Shown: piece after piece, positions 1-12,050 of the stretch
Layout: the number at the start of each line of letters is the position of its first letter
Position numbering within the stretch: the first letter of the stretch is position 1
Source of the DNA: Stereocaulon alpinum
Lineage: Eukaryota > Ascomycota > Lecanoromycetes > Lecanorales > Stereocaulaceae
Reading direction: 5' to 3'
Assembly (NCBI GenBank): GCA_018257865.1
Contig: JAEUBA010000104.1
Location: forward strand, 30,296 to 94,295
Length of the DNA stretch: 64,000 bases
Position numbers and translations under genes: made by a program
Notes under the pieces: model-generated
What the model saw: the letters and a program-made list of their open reading frames with translations, nothing else
Database searches by the model: none
Told to the model about the DNA's origin: nothing

Positions 1-364
1 GATCCGCTGGAGGACTTACAGGATCTCAATGGTCGATGTTGGTTATGCGCAGATTTTGGAAAGGCGGGAGACAAAGTGACTACCTTCATCGATCATGAAC
101 ATGCAATCATTCCATCAAATAGTAGCTTCTTACAGACATGTCCCTTTCCTTCACAATCGACAAGATCTAACGTTTGTGTGAGCTCGAGATCCGACGTCCA
201 ACTTGAAAGACATGTGTCTTGGCGATCGTCTATCTTCCACACGTTAACCTCTTCCACCTATCACAATACATTGCGACCCTCAATTGCATACCGCGATCAC
301 TCTCGAGAATCTTTACCTGCACTCCCTCTACTCGCTCAACACCAAGGTGTCGAAACCAAATTCA

Positions 365-2285
365 ATGGCTGCCTCGAATGCTGGAGACGATTCAGACGAT
401 GTTCGAAACACCCTTAGACCAGCAGAGACTCATAGTTAATATTCTCGAATCCAGGATTTCATTGTCGACATTGACGGCATACAAGCTCATGGTATGTTCT
501 TCTCGTCCCCAGTCAACGAATCTCAAGGCCAAGTGCTGATGACATTTAGGTGTGGGTGCTGCAGACATCACCAAGCTCAAGGCCAATGGCTACTACACCG
601 TTGCCGTGAGCGTCCTACACATTCTCGTCCTGATCATGGTAATTGCAGTGGTGCTGACACGCTCAGTCCGTCCACGCAGCAACACGCAAAACCTTACTCA
701 AAGTTAAAGGTTTCAGCGAGGTGAAGGTCGAGAAGATCAAGGAGGCTATTGTCAAGTGTCAGGTGAGCTAAAACCATACTTGCCCTTCTCCAATGGCATC
801 TCTGCACCCCTGAATCTCTGGCAAACCCTGCTGATCAAATTTCCTGCACCAGCCTTCCGCATCTGGCTTCATGACAGCTGTCGAGCTTAGCCATCAAAGG
901 AAGCGTGTCTGCAAGATTTCGACTGGTAGCAAGCAATTGGATGCTATTCTTGGAGGGTAGGACAAAAGCGGAGAAGCAGGATCCACGGTCGCTAATACGG
1001 TCGCAGAGGATTCCAGAGTATGAGTATAAGCGAGGTTTATCTCTCTACCAATACTACCATCGAGAATCAAGCTTATAAGTCGCTGGCTTCAGGTCTACGG
1101 AGAATTCAGTAAGCACATATATTGACTACCGCTCCAAGGCCTTTCTAACTTCTCACAGGATGCGGGAAGACACAATTATCTCATACGATGTCTGTCGTTG
1201 CACAAGTGAGTCGATCCTCGTCAACCTAGCCCTTCCTTACGCTAAGCACTTACCAGCTCCCGAAGGTACCAAAGCCCGGCTAGTTGCAGAGTCATTCCTA
1301 ACAGGACCAGGATATGGGTGGGGCAGAAGGCAAGGTTGCATACATAGGTAACCTTCGAGCGGAATACGACCAGCTGCGGTCATGACAGCTGACCTTTCCC
1401 TCTTCCCCAGATACCGAAGGCACTTTCCGACCTGAAAGGTAGCTCTTCACACTCTTTCCAAAACCAACCCACAGTCCACTCACAATTCTAGAATCGCCCA
1501 AATCGCCGAACGCTTCGGAAGTACAAGTCTCCCCCATTCCTCCCTCCTCACCCACCCTCCTAACATCCCCCAGTGGACCCCGACCTAGCCCAAGAAAACA
1601 TCGCCTACGCCCGCGCCCTCAACAGCGAAGTACCTCATCCCCTCCCCATCCCCCCCTCTTCCCCTCCAACCCCACTAACCCACCCCCCACCGTAGCACCA
1701 ACTCGAACTCCTCAACACCCTCTCCTCAAACTTCGCAACAAACGAATACCGCCTCCTAATAATCGACAGCATAATGGCCTGTTTCCGCGTCGACTACTGC
1801 GGCCGCGGCGAACTAGCAGACAGACAGCAGAAACTCAATCAATTTCTCAGCAAACTAACACATATGGCTGAGGAATTCAATGTTTGTGTTCTAATGGTAC
1901 CGTCCTCTTCCCCCCGCGCCTCTCCATCCGCCATCTCCACCAATCGTGAACCAAATCTGACCTTCTAGACAAACCAAGTCCAATCCGACCCCGGCGCCAG
2001 CGCCTTATTTGCAGGCGCCGATGGCCGCAAACCTGTTGGTGGACATATACTAGCTCATGCGTCGACTACGAGGGTGTTGTTGCGGAAGGGAAGGGGCGAG
2101 GAGAGGGTTGCTAAGATTCAGGATTCGCCTGGTGAGTTTTTTATTTGCTGTTTCGTTGGATAAAGGGAGAGTGAGAGGGAAAGGGAAAGGGAAGGGCTGA
2201 TGGAAGGTGACTTGCAGATTGTCCTGAGCGCGAAGCTACGTATGTTATTACGAATGGGGGAATTAATGATCCGGAGAAAGTGTAG
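365..2285 (+). CDS. DMC1: Meiotic recombinase Dmc1 (RecA/Rad51 family), 16 exons
   Basis: This is the meiosis-specific strand-exchange ATPase that forms filaments on resected DNA. Splicing by eye gives about 336 residues, the usual Dmc1 length. It has a helix-hairpin-helix N-terminus (GVGAADITKLKANGYYTVA), Walker A GEFRCGKTQ (across the intron at 1109-1158), Walker B LLIIDS (near 1760) and the Dmc1-type ending GGINDPEKV before TAG at 2283-2285. Exons: 365-400, 455-491, 550-605, 667-762, 853-956, 1007-1034, 1093-1108, 1159-1205, 1257-1265, 1311-1347, 1411-1438, 1492-1520, 1574-1629, 1696-1896, 1969-2131, 2218-2285. All phases close. The first exon is the least certain, because its donor (GTTCGA) is weak and is needed to skip an in-frame TAA. 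The N-terminal and Walker motifs match Dmc1 better than Rad51. Confidence 0.93.
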
Positions 2286-2609
2286 AGGGATACGGGGAAG
2301 GGTATGGGAGGATGGAGGGAGAGGAGGATTTGAGGATCGATTTGCTTTGCAATATACGACTACATCGCTCGATACCATGCATGTTGCAATATAGCCGGCC
2401 TTCATATACTTACTGTATCAGCTTCCATCGTCATAATCATCCATCATACTTGGCTCAGCTTTCATCAATACAAGCACATACCACTTAGCAGCAATCCGCT
2501 CATAGCTCTTCATACTTGTGCTTCTCTCCCTCACATCGATAGATACAGCCAACATAGAAGCAATGGCCCCTTTTTCACAGTCAACTCACAACTTCTAAGC
2601 ATAGACTTC

Positions 2610-4693
2610 TCATCCAACAAGGAATCTAACACCCATCAACACCCCACCTTCTTCAAACCTCCCTGATCGAGCAGCAGCTACATTCCTCAACACGCCTTTC
2701 TCGGCAAATGTAACCACACAATCCTCACTCAATTCGGGCACTTTAAAATTAGCATCCAACACCTCAGTACCGGGTTGTACCTCTGTTCTCTGCCGTTTCC
2801 GCGCTGAGGATGGTCCAGGGGTGAGGAGCTCGCTATCTACAGACGTGGCTCGAGAGCGAACGCGAGATCCTGCATTGGAATTGTTACCATTAATTGTGAC
2901 TACTTTGAGTGGCGAAGACGCGGGCTTGGGTGGTGAGATGTCAGGTTTTACGGGACTTGCAATCTTCAATGTAACGACCTTGCTTGGCTTGGGCGTCACA
3001 TTTCTCACCAGCAACGGCTCGGCATTTAAAGGGGAGCTCGGTCTCGTCTCACCCTCCAGAATCCCAAGGCTAGCCCTCGTTGTGCGGGGAATGCTTTTGA
3101 GGATAGGTTGGTACCCGGCTTTCTGGTCTTCAGCTGCCTGCGCGGCTATGGATTCGATTTCTTCGGCCAGTGTTTGCTTGTTCGTCAGGATGTGGTGGTA
3201 GGGCATGGCGGGCCTGTAGGGGCGTTTGGGCGGTACCCCTGCTGATGCGGATGTTGTGGACGGGGAGAGAGGGCGCTTTTTGTTGGCATTGAGCTGGTGG
3301 TTTATGATCGCCGGGTTTGGTGTGTTGCCATTGGTGATAGTCGATGGGAAGATGGAGGAAGATCGAGAGCGAGATTGGGAGATGGTTGTTAGAATTGTAG
3401 ATTCTTCTTTGGGAGGTGCTAGGATAGTTTTCACGGATTCATCGAGCGCTTTGGCGATGGCGAGGGCTTCTGAACGCGTCTTGGGTGGTGGGTCTGTGTG
3501 AGGAATCACAACCTGAACGTCCTGAATGGACGTCTGAATCATTGGCTCAGGGGTCTGGATGATCGGCTCGGGCGTTTGGTCGATTGAACCAAGAGCTTGG
3601 ACAGGCTTGACCCCTTTGAGTCTGATTGGCGTTGGTGCACTAAGGTACGGGTGGCCGGCATCGTCTTTTGACCCTCTTCCCCATGTAATTACCACATCTA
3701 GCACTCCAAACTTCGCATTCCCAGCTTTCTGCATGCTCTCTACCTCGAAAGGCATAGCCAAGGAGGCAAGGCTCTCCAAATACTCTCCGAGAACTGATCG
3801 TCCACCGTTTGGGTTGCGTCCAGCCATGTCAGCTTCAACCATCAGTGCATCAGCTAAAGTCCTCCATCTGGGCCCAGCACCCGCAAATGCTTCCTTCCCC
3901 AATCCATAACAGTACCGTGGACTTCCATCAGGATTCTGGCCAGGCGGAATAATGATCCAGGGTTTCTCAACAAGTCGACCTATTCTTTGCCCAGTAAAGC
4001 GTACGATGTGTTCGCTCATATCATAGGTAAGTTTGCTAAAGCGCTTGGGAACGTAATCAGATTCGCAGAACTGGCCATTGAAGTAAACATCAATCTTGAC
4101 GTCGTTGGTGACGTACATGTTGTCTTGTTTTGTTCGGATGAACGATGAGGGTGAAAGGAAGACCGTTAGACATAATGCCTGTGGGGTTTGGGGGGGCTTG
4201 TACTCTGGATTGGTGTCGGGAGATACGGGTTTGAACGGTGCGTTGTCTGTATGCCTGTTAGCCAGTCGTGTCAAAATTGGCAGCATTCAGGAAGAGACTT
4301 TCCCCTATTGCTTAGATTGATCAAAGATCCATTGGGCGCCTCATGCAACGGAATCCGCGCAGCTCTTCGATTTCTCTTTTCCTTACTATTGGCATCAAAA
4401 AATAGTCTCCCAGCATGCACCATGAAGAATGGCATGTCCTGATGCTTGCCCAAGAACCGAAGGTGGCTGCCATTTTCAGCATACAAAGGCGTCTCGTCTA
4501 GCGTTCCATTCCTTGATCCTTTGGCGAACTCGAGAAGCGTGCGTTCTACGTCAGCTGTAACTTCCGGACGTTGATTCGTCCGAGGATTGGGGCTCGTTGC
4601 GAGTTTGAGATCGGCGACTGAAAGCTGCACTGTTGTGTTGGCGCCATAGAGTGTTGGCATAATTGCAAGATCAGTAGCATTGGGAATGGTCAA
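2610..4693 (-). CDS. Uncharacterised conserved fungal protein, 679 aa
   Basis: I do not recognise this protein. Two minus-strand ORFs join in phase through a 44-nt intron (4255-4298, GTCTCT...CTAACAG), giving exons 4299-4693 and 2610-4254 and 679 residues. The first third reads as a folded domain, with LTVFLSPSSFIRTKQDNMYV followed by DVYFNGQFCESDYVPKRF and GRNPNGGRSVLGEYLESLA. The C-terminal half is low complexity, rich in Ser, Pro and Thr with basic patches such as RKRQR, and looks disordered. The start could be Met1 (4693) or the Met at residue 12. No signal peptide or membrane segment is visible. It lies convergent to DMC1. A nuclear regulatory or scaffold role would only be a guess from composition. 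Confidence 0.6.
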
Positions 4694-4696
4694 TGT

Positions 4697-5119
4697 TTAT
4701 AGTTTGCCAGGGATGCTGTATTTCGGTGTTGTGGTGTTGTGTTGTTGTGTTATGGAATCATGGGAAGGAGTATTGATGTTTAGTCCCATATCTGGAGGGA
4801 ACGCAAAGCGGGTAGCATGTTCGGACACTTTCACCAAGCGAAGGAAATCTTGCCACAAGAGTGAAGCACTCCGGCATGACCGAGGAGCGGCCTCTTCGCT
4901 CTTGGAGCTGGACTTACCCTCATTCACATACAGCTCTTCGGGAAGGCACCCCGGGCGGCCATAATCTGCTGGCTTTTCGAAGAGTCAAGAATGCACCATA
5001 CTGAGATTTGAAGCGCCACGAAGGGTGTAAAGTTCTTTCTCCAAATTCTTTCCCAGATGATCCATGTTCCTTGGGATGCCCTACAATGCAAGCTTCGAAG
5101 AGTTGCATAGTAATAATTT
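4697..5119. other. Intergenic region, about 420 nt
   Basis: This lies between the 679-aa gene and the 276-aa gene, both on the minus strand. Only short overlapping ORFs are present and none has a recognisable domain. It would hold the promoter of the 679-aa gene. Confidence 0.5.
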
Positions 5120-6013
5120 TCAACCAAAACCATCCATCTCCGAAGCATCCAAGCTCATACCTAACTCCACGATCGTCCTCTCATACACCCTCGCAACCTC
5201 CATCTCCCACCTTCCGTGATTCCCCTCGACATGCATCTCGTCCACATCCATGGGGTCCGCGTCCTCAACCTCATCCCCACCGTCATCATTAGTGAACTCA
5301 TCCTCCGTCTCTGTTTCCGTCTGAGCATCAGTCACACTACCCCCTTTCCCCGCAACCTCAACAACAGCAACCCTCGTCCTCTCCACCAAGCCTCTCATCC
5401 TCACTTTTTCGGTTATACTCAACCTTCCTCGTCCACCTTCAAAGCCCGGCAATGTTTCCTCTGTCTCGGGATTGATGCCTTGAAGCAGCGAGTAGAATGC
5501 TGTATCGAGTTTGTGGAGCAATTGGAACATAGGTCTTGGAGCGAAAGGGAATGGGGGCAGAGAGGTGCAAGTTGTAAGGGCAATCGTAAGCAAATACGGC
5601 GTCTGCAATGATGCTGATAGACAACACCATCATTAGGATAGTTTCTAGGATAGAGGCCATGTTGGGTGGGTCTCACGTGTACCAGAAACCCAAACAACAT
5701 CAATCACACCCTCTAGGTCCTTAGCCAGCTCTGCAAAGCTCTCGTAACCCCTTCCTTCTATACCCGATGTAGCTTCATCTTCAAAATCTGCATTGTATCT
5801 CTTTTCATACCGACGCGATATGCCGAGGATTTTTCGATCTACATAATCGATGAAGCTGCTCTCCTTTGAGCTTCCGGGCTTTAGTGGGGTGGAGCGAGGG
5901 TGTGGGAGGGTGGGAGTCACTGTAGAGGCAGTGGTGGCAGTTGAAGCGGGCGGCGACGGTAGGGTAGGGTGGAGAAATCCTCCTGGTCCAGGTGCTTCGG
6001 ACGTGGATGCCAT
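5120..6013 (-). CDS. Uncharacterised conserved fungal protein, 276 aa
   Basis: There are two exons, 5677-6013 and 5614-5676 removed as a 63-nt intron (GTGAGACC...CTATCAG), then 5120-5613. The join reads VVWVSGTPSLQTPYLL and keeps phase. The N-terminal 35 residues are Ser/Thr/Pro-rich. A central helical domain follows (SSFIDYVDRKILGISRRYEK, then ESFAELAKDLEGVIDVVWVS), with a hydrophobic stretch TPYLLTIALTTCTSLPPFPF. The tail is acidic (TETETEDEFTNDDGGDEVED). The regular helical core looks like a conserved ascomycete family, but I cannot name it or assign a function. No targeting signal is seen. Confidence 0.65.
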
Positions 6014-6436
6014 GGTCTGGAGGGTTGAGTGGGGTCGAAATATGGGGAATGGGTGGACTAGCGGAATGGGCAGGTAGAGCCGAGGGTTGTATCACTTGGG
6101 TTCGAAGGAAAGATGCCAACAACTAAGGTATGTACGCTTTCAATGTTAGCTCAAGAGACTTGAGGTCAGTATAATCTCATGGCATCTCAGAGAAGCCTGT
6201 GGGCAGCTTCCTGTAGTGATGACGTCATTTCAATAAGCCTCCTGTTGCTCCAAAGCGAAGAATGCAGCAAATGAGCACATTAGGAGAGCATGGAACAGTC
6301 GGTATACTTCAGAGATGCAGGATTGTGCAAGATAGATACTATTTGCTATCCGGTATTTCAATGCCCTCCTCATGCATGCTGTAGACGAACCTCGCTGGAG
6401 GCTGCCAATTGTTCAAACGAGTGTAGATGCAACCTC

Positions 6437-6930
6437 TCAATGAGCCACACGAGCACCCATGGAGTCGTTCTTAGGTCCTTGACGCTCATGGCTCTGTCAA
6501 AGAGCAATCAGCAAACGCACCCTATATATCTAACCGTTCTAGAGAACAAGCTTACCTCAGTCTCCTGGAGATCCCCCTTCTCCAAGATCTTCATCATACA
6601 CTCATCCTCATTGCTCGTTCCAAACTCATTCTCCAGCGTTGATTTGCTCGCACCATCGTAGGCGTTCTGAGCTCCATGCCTGCACATTAATACCACATCT
6701 TAGTCCTATCTTTGCTCTCCCATGTTCCAGCTTTGTAGACGAGGGGGAGATTAAGGGCAGGCGTACTTGTGTGTAATGTATATCTTGAATCCGCTGACAA
6801 CCTGGGCTAACGGGATAGAGCGGTCGCCCTTCCATTTCTGCACCGATTCAATATCTTCAATGTAGATTACGAAATCGTCCTCTTTGCCTCGGTAGTGGAC
6901 TTTGGACTGGGGTGCGTTTCCACGAGTCAT
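6437..6930 (-). CDS. RTC3: SBDS-domain protein, Rtc3/YHR087W-like, 114 aa
   Basis: Three exons (6767-6930, 6556-6679, 6437-6493) give a 114-residue protein. The small fold matches the FYSH/SBDS N-terminal domain: SKVHYRGKEDDFVIYIED, then the conserved GASKSTLENEFGT segment and a terminal helix region ILEKGDLQETE. The tail SHERQGPKNDSMGARVAH sits in the third exon. In yeast the stand-alone SBDS-domain protein Rtc3 (Hgh-type, stress-induced) is linked to RNA metabolism and telomere-capping phenotypes; the molecular role is not settled. The length agrees with the family. Its promoter would be 6931-7283, which holds no gene. Confidence 0.85.
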
Positions 6931-7283
6931 GTTGGTGGGAGACTGTCAATGTTGTCTTTTTGGTGGGAAGGCTGGTTCCGAATGGGAATCGTTTCGCTTT
7001 TGGTTGTGGGAGTATGTATTCGAATGTAGATAAAGTATGTGTTTGGCTGGTATTGCAGATTGGAGTTGTCTGTTTGAAGCTCTCTGCCAAGACCAACGTC
7101 ACACGACACTTCCCGTAGGGCTAGCCGATCGATACGGCTGTGGTCCAGTAAATCAAGCATGTCTTAGCAACTACCTCATTGAGTGATTCATGTAACACTG
7201 CTAATGAATATCCATGATTTGTTGACTCTGTTATGAGTAGAGTTGTCTTGCTAAAGCCTAGAGATTGATCTTGCAACCATTCT

Positions 7284-10200
7284 TCAATAAAACCAAGCCC
7301 TAATGCCTTCTGTCGAAAAAGCCTTGAACAGCGTCTTCGATTCTCGAAGCTTTCCCTTTGCCTTCTCCGTCTCGACTGTCTCTTCACCAGGCAGTACTGT
7401 CGATGCGCCAGAAACCTCCCTCAGCTTCCCGATACTCTTTGCCTTAGTCTTCTGGGCTGTGATTCCCTGATCTTGGTTGTTGAGCTGTGAGGTATGATGG
7501 CTCTCAGGTGTTGGGCTACATGCACCGTCGAGTTGACGGGTATATGAAATGTTGTCATGTGCAACGTGAAAATGATCTTCACCAATGCTCGAACAACTGA
7601 CGCTCCGTACGAAAGACTTGCTTGTAGAGGTGGTCATCGTGCTTGCTTTGCTGAGCTTTCGCATGACTGTTGTCGCCGATGTGATAAGGGATCCTCTGCG
7701 GTGGCCTAGCATTCCAGGATAAGGCAGTTGATCTCGTGTCCACACGCTGGACATGGCTTGTTCCATTCGCTGTCGGTCGGCTCGTTTAGGGGCTAGAATG
7801 GTCACTCTGTTCGTCGACAGCAGCGATTGTGAGCGGCCAACAGAGTCTGGTCCGGCCAGAGGGTCCTCGCCACGAGCCTTAGCAGCATTGGTATTCTTTA
7901 TGATGACTCGGCACCCACCCTTCCGAGAGTTGAGAGTCGCTGCACGTCGGATGGACTGTCGACGAATCAAGGTTCCTGGCAGACCGAGGACTGGGCCTAA
8001 GGTTCTAATGTCAAGGTGAAGGATCGTGTGCTCAAAGCTTGTGATTGCCAGACCCGAAAGCTTATCGAACTTTCCCTTAGCAGTATTTTCCTGCATACCA
8101 CTCCTCCATTGCTCTTCCTCCTTCGCGGTGTAAGCACAGAATATCACTTCATAGAGTTGCTGATCCGCCTCAAACATAACCTTCCACGAATACAGTGCGG
8201 TATGGCATTGAAGACCTTAGGTAGGTTAGCGAAGGGCCGCCTGCTCCATCCAGCTAAAGTTCCTTTACCTCGTCCATTATGCGCCTCATCCATCTGCAGG
8301 TCTCTGAGACTTATGATGGCAGCGATCTCAAATCTTGCACCCCCTTTCCGGGCGTGAGCAAGCAACAGATAAGATTCAAATAGCGCGCAGAGCATGAAGT
8401 CCCCAACAACATTACATTGTGACTGGTAGGCAACGAAAAGAACTCCGCAAAGCGAGGCATGGCCGAGATTGCGAATTGAAAATTGTGCTGAAAGCTACGA
8501 TGTAAGATTCAGTCACACCTCGAGCCACGAAACATGTAGAACCTACGCTGTCTGGAAGCACTAGAAGATCCTGGAGGTGCCATGACCTTTGAATCCTGGC
8601 TTGCATCTGCTGATCGTTTGTGGCTGTGTTGATCTCTCTAGCTGTTTCGCGGAGCCTGTACAAAACCTTTTCAATGTCTGCCTGTGACCGCTGGTCGTCG
8701 ATAGCCAAGGTGTGTCGGTGCAGCTCTGCAAATAGCAATGGGTACCGGCAAATTCGCTGCACAGGCTAGTGCCACTAACAGTCAGCTGCAATCACTCAAC
8801 GTGCATGGGCATCGTACCTTAATCAACAAGTCTTCGAGGGTGAGGCACTTCTTACTATCTTCTGTGCCCCTGCTATGTGGAACTAGAGAGTTCACCAACG
8901 CTTCAATGCCCCGTTCGTAAGCAGACCAGCTTGGCATGGTCTTCGAGAGTGATGCCATGATTTGTAGCATTGTCTCGTACTTAGCAGCATACTCTTCGTA
9001 TATGGTGAAGCGCTCGAGCTATGATTGCATGGATAGTCAGCAGAGGATCGTACAACAATGATCATGGCAGGTCATACCATACGCTCAAATATCCTCGCAA
9101 CATCCGCGGCCTCGCCTGGTGTTGTCGTCAAGATGTCCATTTTGGACCTCCTGAACCAGGAAGAGTCCTTCGAGGATCGCTTTGCATTGGTGGAGTTCTT
9201 AGTGAAAGCGGTATCAGTGCTCACAGTACTAGTGAAACGTCTATGTCTAGACCGCTTTTTAGATACGACTCCACTGTCAGACTTGTTGTCGGAGCTTGAA
9301 ATTATTTTCTTAATCTGTAACAGAACTTCCTCGTGTAAGTCAAGCATTTCTCCAACGTTGCGCGAGATCTCCGGCCGTGCAGCCTGGGCTGCCTTCGGCC
9401 CGAATCCCAGGATAGTCAGATAGACCTAGCACAACTTCTTAGCATCTCCTAGTCCTTAGGAAAAGGGTTTGGATATCACTGACATGCAGCAAGACTTTGA
9501 GGTCAGCTATGTAGCCTTCCTCGGAGCTAATGAGTTCTTCGATGATTCTGCGGCGTTGTACCGCTCTGTCCCCTGCAGCGTGTTCCAAGTCCTGTGCAAT
9601 CTTTCGTGCGCTCTCTACTGGAGATTCGTTGGCGATATTCGAAAGTCTACTGCTTGCATTGCTTTTCGAGAAACGGGACTTTGACTTTCTGTGCGCCCAG
9701 GGTCCCACATGGGGCTTGCCTGCGTTGGCAGCAGCTCGCCTTGCAGTGGTCACGAAGCCGAAGGCCGCCCACGAGGAGGCTTTCTGGTGTCCTTCCCTTC
9801 GTCTTTGCTCTAGAGCATCAACCTTGGCAGGCTTCAGTTCAGCAAAGTCGTCCAAAGTCCAGCGCTCTTTGCGGGGCGTAAGTTTCTGGACGGGCTTTGG
9901 GCCAAAAATATTTGCCAACTTCCTGAACGTGTGAATTCCTTTCAACGAAGAATTAGAAGTTCTGTGGTTCGTTCTGATTTCTCGGGGCTCCTGTCTTGTA
10001 TTGCCGGGTGAAGTGGACAAAGTCTCCTCTTTCTTAACATTGAATGACACCTCGTGATCTGAAGTCTCGTCAGAGTCATGCTCTATATCTTGAGTGATGA
10101 CCAAAGTGTTTGAAGTCGAGCCAGCGTTCAGGTCAATGTCGTCTAAGGGACCTGCATCGAATAAAAACTGCGAAGGACCCAGTAGACGACTTGGCCGGGC

Positions 10201-10934
10201 AATTTCTTGCACCCAGCTGGCTTTGAGAGAGAGTTGATTAGAAGTTCTTCGTTGCAATATGATGTTGGGAGAGCTTGACACGAAAGACAAAGATGATTGC
10301 GAGGTATCCGGTCCGCGAGGCACATTCTCACTCCGCAGTCGAAGAACGCTTGAGGAGAGGGAAATGTGTGAACATGCCGATCCAGGTCGAGAGCTGTAGT
10401 TACGTTGGACCGTCATGAACGAAGCATCAGATTCCTTGGATTGCTGATCGTCAGCGCCGCTATAGCCGCTGTCTTGTGTCCCAGGACGGTGCGGCAGAGA
10501 GGTTATCACATTCTCTGGTAACTGGGACTCGAACATGTTTGAAAGGTCGCTATATCTGCACGATCATGTTAAGAAAGGGTCTACTGGTTGATAATCGTAG
10601 AGATGCTCTGCAAAGTATGCAAGTAAAGCCGTGCACTGCTGTTGTGTCAGAGAAGTGGCCGGAGGCAACAGAGGACCATTAACAAGGGAAAGCTCTGCAG
10701 GATAGATGGCACTTGCGCGAGACGATACACGAATTACCGTCGTAGGGAAGGCACCCCTTTCGGACATCAACTGTAACTCTCTCGATGGAGAAAGAACCAG
10801 CAGAGGAAGGTCACCAGAGCAAATAGTGCGAGCAATTCCAGTAATAGAGGTAACGTTTGGCAGAAGATACTTTCTAAAGTGATTCCTTGTAATATGGACA
10901 TAAAATCTGAACCAAATGCTTACGGCGCCCACAT
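7284..10934 (-). CDS. Rho guanine nucleotide exchange factor (DH-PH), with in-frame TGA at 10564-10566
   Basis: This is a Dbl-type exchange factor for Rho GTPases. Domain order is a disordered Ser-rich N-terminus (10536 to about 9600), a DH domain (RRRIIEELISSEEGYIADLK; DLLIKPVQRICRYPLLFAEL), a PH-like region (GHASLCGVLFVAYQS; FMLCALFESYLLLAHARK) and a basic Ser-rich tail ending GIRAWFY. Introns I can place: 9426-9483, 9019-9077, 8766-8817, one near 8490-8546 and one near 8200-8264. Upstream of MFESQLPEN, the same frame continues through LYDYQPVDPFLT, a TGA, and YSDLSNMF. That N-terminal part (10567-10873) joins an 11-nt first exon (10924-10934, MWAP) through a 50-nt intron. If the TGA is real, translation of the main body would have to start at or after 10536. 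Confidence 0.82.
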
Positions 10935-12050
10935 AGAACGCAGCCGCTGTTTAGGTTCAATTGTTTCACGCCGTACATTGAGAGCAATTGGTGAACAATA
11001 AGAGCATTAAGCTGTGGGCATGCAGGGATTGTTCATGAAGGGTGAGTGTCGCATTAAAGTACTGGTAGACGGAGACCTGCACTCGCTACTTCTATCAGCG
11101 CAATAGTATGAAAGTCATCAGTCAAGCCAGATCCGCGAAGTGTTATCGACGCTAACTTGGAAGGCGGCAGAAGAATGCTTGGACATCAACATGATGCTAG
11201 CGTAATCTGTATTGCGAGACTGGTACGCCCGGTACGCCTCACGAAGCTGAGCGATAAGGGGAGGAGTGAGGCTGTAAGGTTGTCACACCAAAAGCAAGGT
11301 GTTGTGATCTCGTTGACAGTAGCTGGATCCGGTTAGAGCAAAGCTCAGCCTTAGCGTGACGTCCTTCGCTCTTGCCAATTCTACCAAATCAACGACACAA
11401 CACGCAATCCATACGAAAACATTCAACTCCTCTATCCGATAACTTATACTCCAACTTGCCAACACATCTCCTCTTCATCTAAACCACAGAAGCCGCTCTT
11501 TCTGCAGAGTCAAATTCCTAAAACGAGTCTTTGTCCCTCCTTCCACAGGTAAGATGGTGATGTGTTATCCTAGAACCCTCTGCCCACTTTATTTGTATAT
11601 GCGTGCCATCCGGATACCTGTCGCCTCCGGAGACCTTTGATACCGCGATTGAGTAGCTGTCTGGCACAGATGATGCTGCCCTACAACCTACGGGTCCGGT
11701 AGCAGGCTCGGCGGCCTTCGTCTTCTTGTGTGCTCTTGCCAACATGGCTTCCTATCCACATACATCGAGCACCCCTAAACTTCAAGGAACACAACATGGC
11801 CTCTGCTGCGGACAACGTCGTCGTCCGCCCCAGCTTCGCTACCTTGTGTAATGAATTCCTCGAATTTGTCTACATAGCCCATGGAGGCATTGGCGCACTA
11901 CGTCTCAAGCATCCCAAAATGTCTACGGACCGCCTTCAGTTCTATCAATTCTACATTGCTACCACGGCCCTCTTTTGCCTTTCAGTCGTCGATAACTACT
12001 TGACTATCATGGCTAACACTGTCATCGAAGGTTTCACATTCAAGATCGAC
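10935..12050. promoter_or_regulatory. Divergent intergenic region between RhoGEF and 14-3-3, with a long open leader
   Basis: About 1.1 kb separates the two divergent genes and should hold both promoters. The 3' part, from about 11730, stays open in the frame of the 14-3-3 start, with an upstream ATG at 11796 (MASAADNVVV). That segment does not resemble any 14-3-3 N-terminus. A minus-strand ORF at 11518-11745 has no recognisable domain and was not called. Confidence 0.45.

Noticed and set aside
4697..5148. Short minus-strand ORFs (e.g. 4924-5148)
   Set aside because: Three frames overlap without any conserved motif or in-phase join to the flanking genes.
11518..11745. 75-aa minus-strand ORF upstream of 14-3-3
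   Set aside because: No recognisable domain and no splice partner; more likely leader or promoter sequence.
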